Shown here piece after piece: positions 23,379-30,882 of a stretch of 34,358 nt of DNA. The notes below the pieces were generated by a model, which ran no database searches, had not been told where the DNA came from, and was given only the letters and a program-made list of their open reading frames with translations. The stretch lies in assembly GCA_040414495.1 (NCBI GenBank), contig JBEDUI010000078.1, positions 1 to 34,358 on the forward strand. The letters are read 5' to 3'. Position numbers and translations under genes: made by a program. Source of the DNA: DATAVB01 sp040414495 (lineage in GTDB: Bacteria; Actinomycetota; Actinomycetes; Mycobacteriales; QHCD01). Each line of letters starts with the position of its first letter. Position 1 is the first letter of the stretch.

Positions 23379-24746
23379 TCACTCGTTGGCGAGGAAACCG
23401 AGCACATCCTGGCGGGTCAGAACGCCACGCGGTCGGCCGTCCTCGAGAACAACCGCGGCGTCCGCACGTTCGAGCGCGCGCATGGCGGCCGCGACAGGTT
23501 CTCCGGCGCCCACGGTTGGCAGCGGCGGCCCCATATGCCGTTCGATCGGATCGGCCAACTGCGCCTTCCCGGTGAACAACGCCTCGAGCAGGTCGCGTTC
23601 ACTGACGGCGCCGGCCACCTCGGCCGCCATGACCGGCGGCTCGGCGCGGACTACCGGAATCTGGGAAACGTCGTACTCACGCAGGATGTCGATCGCCTCC
23701 CGGACCGTCTCGTTGGGATGCGCGTGCACCAGTTCGGGCAGGCCCTTTCCCTTGCGACGCAGCACCTGACCGACGACCAGATCGCCCGGCGTGCGAAGAA
23801 AACCGAAGTCCGCCAGCCAGGAGTCGTTGAAGATCTTCGAAATGTAGCCACGGCCGGAATCGGGAAGCAGCACAACGACGACGTCGTCGGGACGCGCCTT
23901 CGCGGCTACCTCCAGCGCCGCGACGACGGCCATTCCGCACGAGCCGCCGACCAAGAGACCTTCCTCGCGGGCCAACCGGCGGGTCATATCGAACGAGTCG
24001 CTATCGCTGACCGCGACGACCTCGTCGCATATCGACGGGTCATACGTTTCCGGCCAGAAGTCCTCACCGACGCCCTCGACCAGATACGGTCGGCCGGACC
24101 CTCCAGAGTAGACAGACCCGACCGGGTCGGCCCCGACAATCGAGACCCGCCCGTGCGAAATCTCCTTGAGGTACTTGCCGGTTCCGGTGATCGTCCCGCC
24201 CGTTCCGATACCCGCAACGAAATGCGTGATGCGCCCGTCCGTCTGTTTCCAAATCTCAGGACCAGTCGACTCATAGTGCGACAGCGGATTGTTCGGATTG
24301 GCGTACTGGTTGGGTTTCCAGGCTCCTGGAATCTCCCGACTCAGTCGATCGCTCGTGCTGTAATACGAACGCGGGTCAGACGGGTCGACTGCGGTCGGAC
24401 ACACTTCGACCTGCGCGCCATATGCACGCAAGACCTCGATCTTGTCCGTTGAGACCTTGTCCGGGCACACGAAAACACAGGAATATCCCTTGCGTTGCGC
24501 AACCATTGCCAGCCCGACGCCGGTATTACCGCTGGTCGGTTCGACAATCGTGCCGCCCGGCTTCAACTCGCCGGATTTCTCAGCTGCTTCAACCATGCGC
24601 AGCGCAATCCGGTCCTTCACCGAACCGCCCGGATTGAAGTACTCCACCTTGGCCAGCACGAGCGCGGGGATGTCGCTCACAACGCGCGACAGCCGGACCA
24701 AAGGTGTGTTACCGATGAGATCGATCAGTGACTCGTGGTACTCCAT
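23379..24746 (-). CDS. cbs: Cystathionine beta-synthase
   Basis: A 455-residue PLP enzyme that joins homocysteine and serine (or O-acetylserine-type donors) into cystathionine. PLP-binding Lys44 lies in NPGGSVKDRIALRM; the substrate loop TSGNTGVGLA and the phosphate loop GIGTGGTITGTGKY are intact. Residues 335-455 form two CBS domains (ending RPRGVLTRQDVLGFL), which distinguish it from plain cysteine synthases. The ATG at 24746 matches the usual N-terminus (MEYHESLIDLIGNTPLV) and has a -10 box 7 nt upstream. Homologous to Rv1077. With metB it completes transsulfuration and supplies cysteine for mycothiol. Confidence 0.95.
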   Translation of the reverse strand: MEYHESLIDLIGNTPLVRLSRVVSDIPALVLAKVEYFNPGGSVKDRIALRMVEAAEKSGELKPGGTIVEPTSGNTGVGLAMVAQRKGYSCVFVCPDKVSTDKIEVLRAYGAQVEVCPTAVDPSDPRSYYSTSDRLSREIPGAWKPNQYANPNNPLSHYESTGPEIWKQTDGRITHFVAGIGTGGTITGTGKYLKEISHGRVSIVGADPVGSVYSGGSGRPYLVEGVGEDFWPETYDPSICDEVVAVSDSDSFDMTRRLAREEGLLVGGSCGMAVVAALEVAAKARPDDVVVVLLPDSGRGYISKIFNDSWLADFGFLRTPGDLVVGQVLRRKGKGLPELVHAHPNETVREAIDILREYDVSQIPVVRAEPPVMAAEVAGAVSERDLLEALFTGKAQLADPIERHMGPPLPTVGAGEPVAAAMRALERADAAVVLEDGRPRGVLTRQDVLGFLANE

Positions 24747-24753
24747 GAGGCAC

Positions 24754-24759
24754 AGGCTA
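24754..24759 (-). promoter_or_regulatory. -10 box of cbs (leaderless start)
   Basis: TAGCCT on the minus strand ends 7 nt before the cbs ATG. No ribosome-binding site is seen. Confidence 0.5.
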
Positions 24760-24814
24760 GCCTCGCAGGAGACGCCGACCGCGCAACGGACCACAACGAG
24801 GAGGTTCGCGCACG

Positions 24815-25840
24815 ATGAGTAGGGCGAGCCGGGCGCGCCGGATCGCGACGGCGGCAGCATTTGGTGGGGGAAGCATCGGGTTAGCGGGCGCGGCATTCGC
24901 CGGTCTGCTCTTCGGCGAGGTCAAGCTGGCGCGGCGTTGGGTCGGTGCCCCGGAGCACGCGACGGCCCCGGACGGCAGCAAGATCTGGGGTCATGGCGGC
25001 GGCGAACCGGTCGTGCTCGCCATGTTGGGTGACTCCAGCGCCGCCGGGTTGGGTGTGGCCACGGCCATCGAGACACCGGGCGTCCTCATCGCTGCCGGTC
25101 TGTCCGAACTCGCGGAACGACGCGTGCGGCTGATCAACGTGGCCGTCGTCGGAGCGACCTCGGCCGAACTCGAGCCCCAGCTGGGCCAGGTCCTGCCCGA
25201 GCATCCCGATATCGCTCTCATCATGATTGGCGCCAACGACGTCACGCATCGGATGCGGCCGGCGCAGTCAGTACGGCATCTGGCGGAGACCGTTCGCCGA
25301 CTGCGCGAGGCCGACATCGAGGTGGTGGTTGCCACCTGCCCGGATCTCGGGTCGGTCAAGCCGATCGCCCCACCGCTGCGCTGGATCGCCCGCGCCTGGT
25401 CGCGAAACCTGGCGGCGGCACAGACGATCGCCACGGTCGAAGGTGGCGGTCGGACGGTCGCGCTGGCCGACATTCTGGGTCCGGAGTTTGCCGCCCGGCC
25501 GCGGGAGATGTTCTCGGCCGACCGGTTCCATCCGTCAGCCGAGGGGTACGCGGCGGCAGCCGCGGTTCTGCTGCCGACCGTCTGCGTCGCGTTGGGCGTG
25601 TGGCCGGAGGAGCACGACCGGCCGCCACGGCCGTTCTTCGGTGAGGGCGTACGGCCGGTGGCCAAGGCAGCGGCGCGAGCGGCGGCCCGGCCCGGTGCCG
25701 AGGTGGCCGGCGCACAGGTCAACGGTCGCGAACGCGGCCCGCGCGGGCGGTGGGCGTTGCTCCGTCGGCGCAACCAGCCACCGGTTCCGCGGCCGGAGGA
25801 GTACGACGAGGAGACGGCCGACGAGCACCAGGTCGGCTGA
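24815..25840 (+). CDS. SGNH/GDSL hydrolase, exported or anchored
   Basis: A 341-residue esterase/lipase-type protein. Residues 10-35 form a hydrophobic helix after Arg-rich residues, so it is exported or anchored. The SGNH blocks are all present: Ser74 in LGDSSAAGLGV, Gly in VVGATSAEL, Asn141 in IGANDVTH, and Asp236/His239 in DRFHPSAEGY. About 80 further residues form a Pro/Arg/Ala-rich tail (260-341) outside the catalytic fold. The natural ester is unknown. GAGGAGG lies 10 nt before the ATG. It is divergent from cbs and resembles Rv1075c by context and motifs. A shorter paralogue follows downstream. Confidence 0.88.
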   Translation: MSRASRARRIATAAAFGGGSIGLAGAAFAGLLFGEVKLARRWVGAPEHATAPDGSKIWGHGGGEPVVLAMLGDSSAAGLGVATAIETPGVLIAAGLSELAERRVRLINVAVVGATSAELEPQLGQVLPEHPDIALIMIGANDVTHRMRPAQSVRHLAETVRRLREADIEVVVATCPDLGSVKPIAPPLRWIARAWSRNLAAAQTIATVEGGGRTVALADILGPEFAARPREMFSADRFHPSAEGYAAAAAVLLPTVCVALGVWPEEHDRPPRPFFGEGVRPVAKAAARAAARPGAEVAGAQVNGRERGPRGRWALLRRRNQPPVPRPEEYDEETADEHQVG

Positions 25841-25950
25841 GCGACACAGATTGACACCGGGTCCGGTTACGCCAGGCCGGTTGGGCCGCGCTTACATCCG
25901 AAGCCCTTCCCAGCGGGTTGGTCGGACACTGAGGAATTCCAGCGCGGAAT

Positions 25951-26067
25951 CGAACGCGCGCGGAGCCGATCAGGTGGTTGGGGCTGGCGACCTCAGGCGG
26001 TCGGGGCGGCGACCTCAGGCGGCTGGGGCTGGCGACCTCCGGCGATGCGAACGCGCGCGGAGCCGAT
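25951..26067. repeat. 20-bp direct repeats flanking a triple 22-23-bp repeat
   Basis: An identical 20-bp block (opening CGAACGCGCGCGG) occurs at 25951-25970 and 26048-26067. Between them three copies of a G-rich unit containing GGCGACCTC stand at 25986, 26008 and 26031. The whole 409-nt gap 25841-26249 between the two SGNH genes shows no gene. Confidence 0.85.
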
Positions 26068-26237
26068 GGCGTACCGGACCGGAACCCCACGCATTGCTCG
26101 TAGGCAAAAGAGACGAGTGGACGCTCAGTGAGCAGATCGGTTGACGCTCTGCGAGGACGAACTCAATTAACAACGTTGCACTGCGGGCGGGCGAGATAGC
26201 ACAGCTGGACACTGCGACGGACATGCCGGTGAAGACG

Positions 26238-26243
26238 TAACCT
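26238..26243 (+). promoter_or_regulatory. -10 box of the second SGNH gene
   Basis: TAACCT ends 6 nt before the GTG at 26250, with no ribosome-binding site; leaderless start. Confidence 0.5.
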
Positions 26244-26249
26244 TCTTGG

Positions 26250-27020
26250 GTGGACGTCGGGAAACTTGGTGTGCTTTCCGCAGGCGGCCTTGCTACGGCC
26301 GGGTTGGTCGGCGCTGGCCTGCTTGCGGCCGAGGTGGTGCTGACCGCACGGCGCGGCTTCCTTCCCGCCGAGACCGCGCCGGCCCAGGACGGTGTGATCG
26401 GCGATGGTTCGCAACCGGAGCTGCGGGTGGCGTTGCTCGGCGACGCGATGGCCGCTGGAGTCGGCGTCATGCGCGCCAGTGACACGGTCGGCCGGCAGGT
26501 CGCGTTACGGCTCGCGCGCGCCGGCTACCGGGTTCATCTGTCGGCGGTGGCGGTCGCCGGATCCCGTACCGCCGACCTTGGACCACAGGTCTCGCGGGCG
26601 CTGCTGCGGTCCCCACACATCGCGGTCATGTTGGTCGGTGCGGTCGACGCGACGCACGGGATGCGGGTCGAGGGCGTGCACCGGCACCTCGGGATGGCGG
26701 TACGCCGCATGCAGGCCGCGAACGTTCCGGTAGTCGTGGGTTGTTGCCCGGACCTCGGCGCTGCCCCGTGCTTCCCGCAGCCGTTGCGCAGCCTGGTCGG
26801 CTGGCGCGGCCGGCAGATCGCCGCGGCCGAGCTTGAAACGGCGGCCACCGCTGGGGGTTTCGCCGTCGATCTGGCTGCAGCGACCGGCAGCGTCTTCCGA
26901 GCGGACCGGGGCACGTTCTCGGAGGACGGGTTCCATCCCTCGCCCGACGGGTACCGGCTCTGGGCCGAGGCCCTGCTGCCGGCCACGCTGAACGCCGCCC
27001 GGGCGCACGCCACGCTCTGA
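26250..27020 (+). CDS. SGNH-hydrolase paralogue lacking the catalytic Ser
   Basis: A 256-residue protein clearly related to its upstream neighbour, with a hydrophobic N-terminal helix (8-32) and the same fold order. The key nucleophile is gone: the GDS block reads LLGDAMAAGVGV (Ala66 where Ser is expected), and the GAND block reads VGAVDATH (Val132 for the oxyanion Asn). The C-terminal DGFHPSPDGY (Asp226, His229) is kept. There is no frameshift or early stop, so it looks like a maintained pseudoenzyme rather than a decaying gene. It may bind a ligand or regulate or scaffold its active paralogue. GTG 26250 is chosen from the -10 box 6 nt upstream. Confidence 0.85.
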   Translation: MDVGKLGVLSAGGLATAGLVGAGLLAAEVVLTARRGFLPAETAPAQDGVIGDGSQPELRVALLGDAMAAGVGVMRASDTVGRQVALRLARAGYRVHLSAVAVAGSRTADLGPQVSRALLRSPHIAVMLVGAVDATHGMRVEGVHRHLGMAVRRMQAANVPVVVGCCPDLGAAPCFPQPLRSLVGWRGRQIAAAELETAATAGGFAVDLAAATGSVFRADRGTFSEDGFHPSPDGYRLWAEALLPATLNAARAHATL

Positions 27021-27173
27021 GGCCACGGCTCGACGAGCTGCGGCGCAAGCGAGGGCGGCCGCGCTCACGAACAGCTCGACGACCTGCGTCCTACCGCCGG
27101 CAAACACCGACCTGCCAGAGTGTTTGGCCGCTGGCATGGGTTCGCGAGACACGAGGCGGTGCGGGGTAAGTGC

Positions 27174-27403
27174 GCGATGCAGGACGTCCGCCGCGCAAGG
27201 TTCAGCCTGCGATGCAGGGCGTCGGCCGCACAAGGTTCAGCCTGCGATGCAGGGCGTCGGCCGCGCAAGGGTCAGCCTGCGTTGCAGATCGCCCGCCGCG
27301 CAAGGTTCAGCCTGCGATGCAGGGCGTCGGCCGCACAAGGCTCAGCCTGCGTTGCAGATCGTCGGCCGGGTGCGGGTCAGCGTGCGTGCAGATCGTCGGC
27401 CAG
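27174..27403. repeat. 35-bp tandem repeat array (seven copies)
   Basis: Units start at 27174, 27209, 27244, 27279, 27314, 27349 and 27384, a constant 35-bp period; the last is truncated and lacks one base. Most units contain CCTGC-GAT-GCAGG (or GTT in place of GAT), a small dyad. The final copy forms the 3' end of the minus-strand gene 27377-27712. There are no unique spacers, so it is not CRISPR. It fills most of the gap 27021-27376. Confidence 0.92.
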
Positions 27404-27712
27404 CGCGGTGACTATTCTTGCCGCGTTATGGCAGGCGGCCGGGTCGCCGTGGGCCACCACGTCGTGCACCATCACGGCCAGCTGGTCAGCCAACACTTCG
27501 TCATCCAGCCGGGGTACGGCCGGCCGGAATGTCCGGCCCTCGGCGTCGGCGGCGACCTCGGCCAGCGCCACCACCGCGGCGTACGCCAGGTCGCCCCGGG
27601 TCTGGCCGTCGCGTCGCCGGTGTCGCCAACTACGGCCTGTCCACATCGAAACACGACTCAGCACAGGCTCGGCCGCGGACATCAGTTCCTGCGCCGCTGG
27701 GACGATCGGCAC
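27377..27712 (-). CDS. Hypothetical protein of about 111 residues
   Basis: I do not recognise this protein. It has an Ala/Val-rich helical composition with mixed charge, a Trp-rich segment (RVSMWTGRSWRHRRRDGQ) near residue 22, and no membrane helix or signal peptide. GTG 27712 is favoured over the ATG one codon upstream because GGAAGG lies 6 nt before it. The codon pattern and ribosome site support a real gene. Its last residues (LADDLHAR) are encoded by the first copy, in its own reading direction, of the 35-bp repeat array that continues beyond its stop. It precedes nothing in an obvious operon. Confidence 0.55.
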   Translation of the reverse strand: MPIVPAAQELMSAAEPVLSRVSMWTGRSWRHRRRDGQTRGDLAYAAVVALAEVAADAEGRTFRPAVPRLDDEVLADQLAVMVHDVVAHGDPAACHNAARIVTALADDLHAR

Positions 27713-27828
27713 CATTCACCTTCCGTACGAAAACCGGGACGTAAACCGGGCCGCCCAAATCCCGGCTACCCACGCGACCGGGCCGTCCACAAATCCGGGC
27801 TGCCAAATCTGCCGCCACTACGAAAATA

Positions 27829-27855
27829 GGGCCGCCACCGAATCGGTGACGGCCC
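27829..27855 (-). terminator. Intrinsic terminator of the Bax-inhibitor-like gene
   Basis: On the minus strand GGGCCG and its complement (27850-27855 and 27829-27834) flank the inner dyad CACCGAATCGGTG, followed by TATTTTCG. It starts 25 nt past the stop. It is one of the few stem-plus-T-tract terminators in the window. Confidence 0.8.
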
Positions 27856-27880
27856 CACGATCGGACGAGCTCAATAACGT

Positions 27881-28672
27881 CTAATTACGCAAGTACGTCA
27901 GCAGCCGCAGGATCTCCAGGTACAGCCAGACCAAGGTGACCGTGAGGCCGAAGGCCGCGTACCAAGCGAACTTCTCCGGAACGCCCCGCCGGATCGCCTG
28001 GTCGATCATGTCGAAGTCCGACAGGAACGACAGCGCCGCGATGCCGATGCACAGCAGGCTGAACACGATCGACAGACCGGTGTTGCCACCGCGGATGCCA
28101 AGTGCGTCGTGACCCACGATCAGGCTGGCGATCAGGTTGACGAACATGATGGCGACGACACCGAACAGCGAACCGAGCAACCAGCGGTTGAACTTCGGCG
28201 TGACCCGGATGGCACCAGTCTTGTAGACGACCAGCATGCCGCCGAACACACCCGAGGTACCGATCACGGCCTGAATGGCAATACCCGGGTACCGGGCATT
28301 GATGACGTGGCTGATCGCGCCCAGGAACAGGCCCTCGCACGCCGCGTACGTCAGGATCAATCCGGGATTGCTGCTGCGCTTGACCGCGATGATCAGCGCC
28401 AGCACGAAACCGGCCAACGCGCCAATGATGGCCAGACCATTGAGGTTGAGCACCCACGCGGCACCGGCGGCGACAACCACCGTGCCCAGCGTGATGCCCG
28501 TACGGACGACGACGTCGTCCAGGCTCATGTAGCGAGTCGGGGAATACGCAGGCTTGTCGTACCAACCCTGCAGGGTCTCGGCCGACGGAGTCGGAGTGTC
28601 GAACGTGGCGTACTGCCGCGCCGCGGACTGGAAATTGCGACCGTCGCTGCCGAAGACCGGATTGCTACTCAC
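27881..28672 (-). CDS. Bax inhibitor-1/YccA-like membrane protein
   Basis: A 263-residue protein with a hydrophilic N-terminus of about 55 residues followed by seven hydrophobic helices, ending in YLEILRLLTYLRN. The length, the SPTRYMSLDDVVVRTG entry into helix 1 and the final acidic-to-aromatic segment (FLSDFDMIDQAI) match the actinobacterial Bax inhibitor-1/YccA family. The eukaryotic relatives are calcium-leak channels, and the Asp residues in SDFDMID match the proposed pore gate; the bacterial role is unknown. GTG 28672 has AAGGAGG 5 nt upstream. It stands alone, divergent from the glycosyltransferase, with its own terminator. Confidence 0.88.
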   Translation of the reverse strand: MSSNPVFGSDGRNFQSAARQYATFDTPTPSAETLQGWYDKPAYSPTRYMSLDDVVVRTGITLGTVVVAAGAAWVLNLNGLAIIGALAGFVLALIIAVKRSSNPGLILTYAACEGLFLGAISHVINARYPGIAIQAVIGTSGVFGGMLVVYKTGAIRVTPKFNRWLLGSLFGVVAIMFVNLIASLIVGHDALGIRGGNTGLSIVFSLLCIGIAALSFLSDFDMIDQAIRRGVPEKFAWYAAFGLTVTLVWLYLEILRLLTYLRN

Positions 28673-28885
28673 GTGCTCCTCCTTGCAGTGTCACGGCAGA
28701 TGGCCACGCAGCGATCAGCGGCCACTGACGATCGCGGCGCAAGGCACGCCGCATCTGTCACAGTAACGCCCAGCCCGTCGAGCTGGTTCCGGGACTTGAG
28801 GAAGGTGTCCGGTGACGGCCCACCCTTCGATGCTGTAGACATCAACAGGTAACGAATGGGTAACGACAGGAGGGAGTGCGCCGCG

Positions 28886-30076
28886 GTGCGAGCCAAGAGC
28901 TTCATCGAGACGACGTACGACTATCCGCCGGATCCGCTTTATGGCATGGGAATCTACGTCGGCGCGCTGGCCGAAGGACTGGTGCACACTGGCGGTCAGG
29001 TCCTGGTCGCTACCCGTAACAATGCCGCCCGTCCGACGATCGAAGTGACCGATTCGGGAATCCGCACGCTGCGTTGCGCCGCCGATTGGGACCGGATTCA
29101 CTTGCAGGAAGGCGCTCCGACCCGAACGGCCGGGCTGATGGCCGGAATCGTCGCACTCTCCCAAGAGTTGTTCGGCCGGGTCGAGGCGGCGGATTTCGCC
29201 GGCGATGTCGTGCACAACCACAGCTACGCCACCGTGCCGTTAGCCTGCGAAATCAGCGAACGGCGCCGGCTTCCCATGATTTCGACCGTGCACGTGCTGG
29301 ACGACATGATGGATGAGGCGCAGGGCGCGTCCCGGCCACGGACCACCGATCGGCACATCAACCGGGCTCTGGAAGCCGAGGGCTTGCGGCATTCGCAGGC
29401 GATTGTCGCACCGACCGAAATCGTCCGCCGCGCCCTGATACACGAATATCCCGATCTGGCCGACCGGGTCCAGGTCCTGCCGCATCCCGTGACCGGCACG
29501 GTGACGCGCAAGCGCGAGTACGAGGCGCACGATCCGTTCCGGCTGCTGTACGTCGGGAGAATGATTTCGTACAAGGGCGTACGGGAGTTACTGACCGCGG
29601 CGGCGAAACTGTCCGGAATTGAATTGTGGATGGTCGGCGACGGCCCGGCCCGTACCGAGCTGCAGGAACAGGCGGCCCGCGACGGAGTGCCGGTTCGATG
29701 GCTGGGGCAACTACCCCGATCCCAGGTGCTCAAGCTGTACGCCGAAGTCGACGCGTTGGCGGTGTTGTCCCTGGTGGAAACCTATTGTCTGGTGCTGCAG
29801 GAGGGACAGCGGGCCGGCCTGCCAATCGTCTGCACCAATATCGCGGCCTTCGACGAACGGGTCCGCGACGGCCGCGATTGCCTCACTGTGCCGGTACATT
29901 TGGACGACGAAGCCGGCCGGGTCGACGTGGACGCGCTTGCCGGCGCGATCGAAACGCTGGCCGGCGACACCGCATTGCGGCGGCGACTGGGTGCGGGCGC
30001 GATCCGCCAGGCGGCCGACCAGCAGACTCTGACCGAACACGCGGCAATGTTGCACAAAATCGCCGCGTCGTTGTGA
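28886..30076 (+). CDS. GT4-family glycosyltransferase
   Basis: A 396-residue retaining GT-B enzyme. The N-terminal half has the acceptor-side loop DPLYGMGIYVGALAEGL and the HNHSYATVP block. The C-terminal half has the GT4 signatures LLYVGRMISYKGVRELL and the E-x7-E motif in VETYCLVLQEGQ, where the sugar nucleotide is bound. Donor and acceptor cannot be told. GTG 28886 is chosen because AGGAGGGAG lies 9 nt upstream; an ATG 30 nt earlier is in frame but would put that site inside the coding region. It is a lone gene, divergent from the Bax-inhibitor-like gene. A 12-bp palindrome GGCGAATTCGCC lies 28 nt after the stop. Confidence 0.88.
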   Translation: MRAKSFIETTYDYPPDPLYGMGIYVGALAEGLVHTGGQVLVATRNNAARPTIEVTDSGIRTLRCAADWDRIHLQEGAPTRTAGLMAGIVALSQELFGRVEAADFAGDVVHNHSYATVPLACEISERRRLPMISTVHVLDDMMDEAQGASRPRTTDRHINRALEAEGLRHSQAIVAPTEIVRRALIHEYPDLADRVQVLPHPVTGTVTRKREYEAHDPFRLLYVGRMISYKGVRELLTAAAKLSGIELWMVGDGPARTELQEQAARDGVPVRWLGQLPRSQVLKLYAEVDALAVLSLVETYCLVLQEGQRAGLPIVCTNIAAFDERVRDGRDCLTVPVHLDDEAGRVDVDALAGAIETLAGDTALRRRLGAGAIRQAADQQTLTEHAAMLHKIAASL

Positions 30077-30258
30077 CAGCACGAACGAAAACCGCGCCAG
30101 GCCGGCGAATTCGCCCGTAGTTGGTGCGCCGTAAATTCGCGACAATGAGCCTTTCCGCTGTGGTTGAGCGGTTGCATTCCCGCTCTGGGCAGCCGATCGG
30201 GCGCCGAACACGCGCTCCGGGTTCACACTTGAACGGAAATGCCGAGCGGGGGTGAAGT

Positions 30259-30618
30259 ATGTCATTCGACCATGTCGTTGAGCAGGTCGGATTGGGCATC
30301 GATGCGGCCGGCGTAGCGATTATCGTGCTCGGTGCGATTGCCGCCGGCGTGGTTGCGACGAGGCGTACGCTCCGCGGCGAACCCAACGCTTATCAGCTAC
30401 TACGACGCCAACTGGGCCAGACGATTCTGCTCGGGCTGGAACTCCTGGTGGCTGGCGATATCGTGCGAACGGTCGCGACCTCACCGACACCGACCAGCGT
30501 TGGCGTACTCGCCGGCATTGTTCTTATCCGTACGTTCCTCAGCATTTCGCTCGAGGTGGAGATAAACGGCCGCTGGCCCTGGCGTAAGAGCGCGGCAACG
30601 GACCGTGATGCCGGGTGA
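30259..30618 (+). CDS. DUF1622 membrane protein
   Basis: A 119-residue membrane protein with three hydrophobic helices (about 12-33, 52-68 and 78-96). The family pattern of DUF1622 is visible: RRQLGQTILLGLELLVAGDIVRTV and VLIRTFLSISLEVEINGRWPW. Its function is unknown. A GGGGGTGA stretch just before the ATG serves as ribosome site. It lies 182 nt after the glycosyltransferase and just before the minus-strand tRNA. Confidence 0.85.
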   Translation: MSFDHVVEQVGLGIDAAGVAIIVLGAIAAGVVATRRTLRGEPNAYQLLRRQLGQTILLGLELLVAGDIVRTVATSPTPTSVGVLAGIVLIRTFLSISLEVEINGRWPWRKSAATDRDAG

Positions 30619-30654
30619 ACGTGGTCGCATTACGGCGTCCGCTTGATAATTCGG

Positions 30655-30728
30655 TGCCCCCGGTCGGACTCGAACCGACACTGTAGCCATTTTAAGTGGC
30701 CTGCCTCTGCCGATTGGGCTACGAGGGC
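30655..30728 (-). tRNA. tRNA with UAA anticodon (Leu), class I body
   Basis: A 74-nt cloverleaf on the minus strand: acceptor GCCCTCG/CGGGGGC (one G-U pair), a D-arm GCCC...AGGC with one mismatch, an anticodon arm GGCCA-CTTAAAA-TGGCT, a 5-nt variable loop ACAGT, and the T-arm GTCGG-TTCGAGT-CCGAC. Discriminator is A and CCA is not encoded (ACCG). Anticodon UAA reads UUA, so Leu is the formal call. Leucine tRNAs are normally class II with a long variable arm; this one is not. It may be charged unusually. Confidence 0.85.
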
Positions 30729-30882
30729 AGTCGTCCCTATCTTGCCCGATCCGGGCGAGATGACGCGAACCAGCCACCGGTCCGACACGCCGCAAGCGTC
30801 GATTTCCGTTGCGGCGGCCTGCACAGCCGACCTATCGGGCGGCCGCGATGAGTTAGGCGAACCTCGCGCGGCGGTCAGATCA

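Noticed and set aside
27174..27403. CRISPR array
   Set aside because: Units are directly adjacent with no unique spacers, and no cas genes are present.
27120..27884. A 254-codon plus-strand frame across the 35-bp array
   Set aside because: It reads repeats and then runs antisense to the hypothetical gene and its upstream region; no start signal.
28109..28852. A 247-codon plus-strand frame opposite the Bax-inhibitor-like gene
   Set aside because: It is the antisense shadow of a recognised membrane protein and lacks any start signal.
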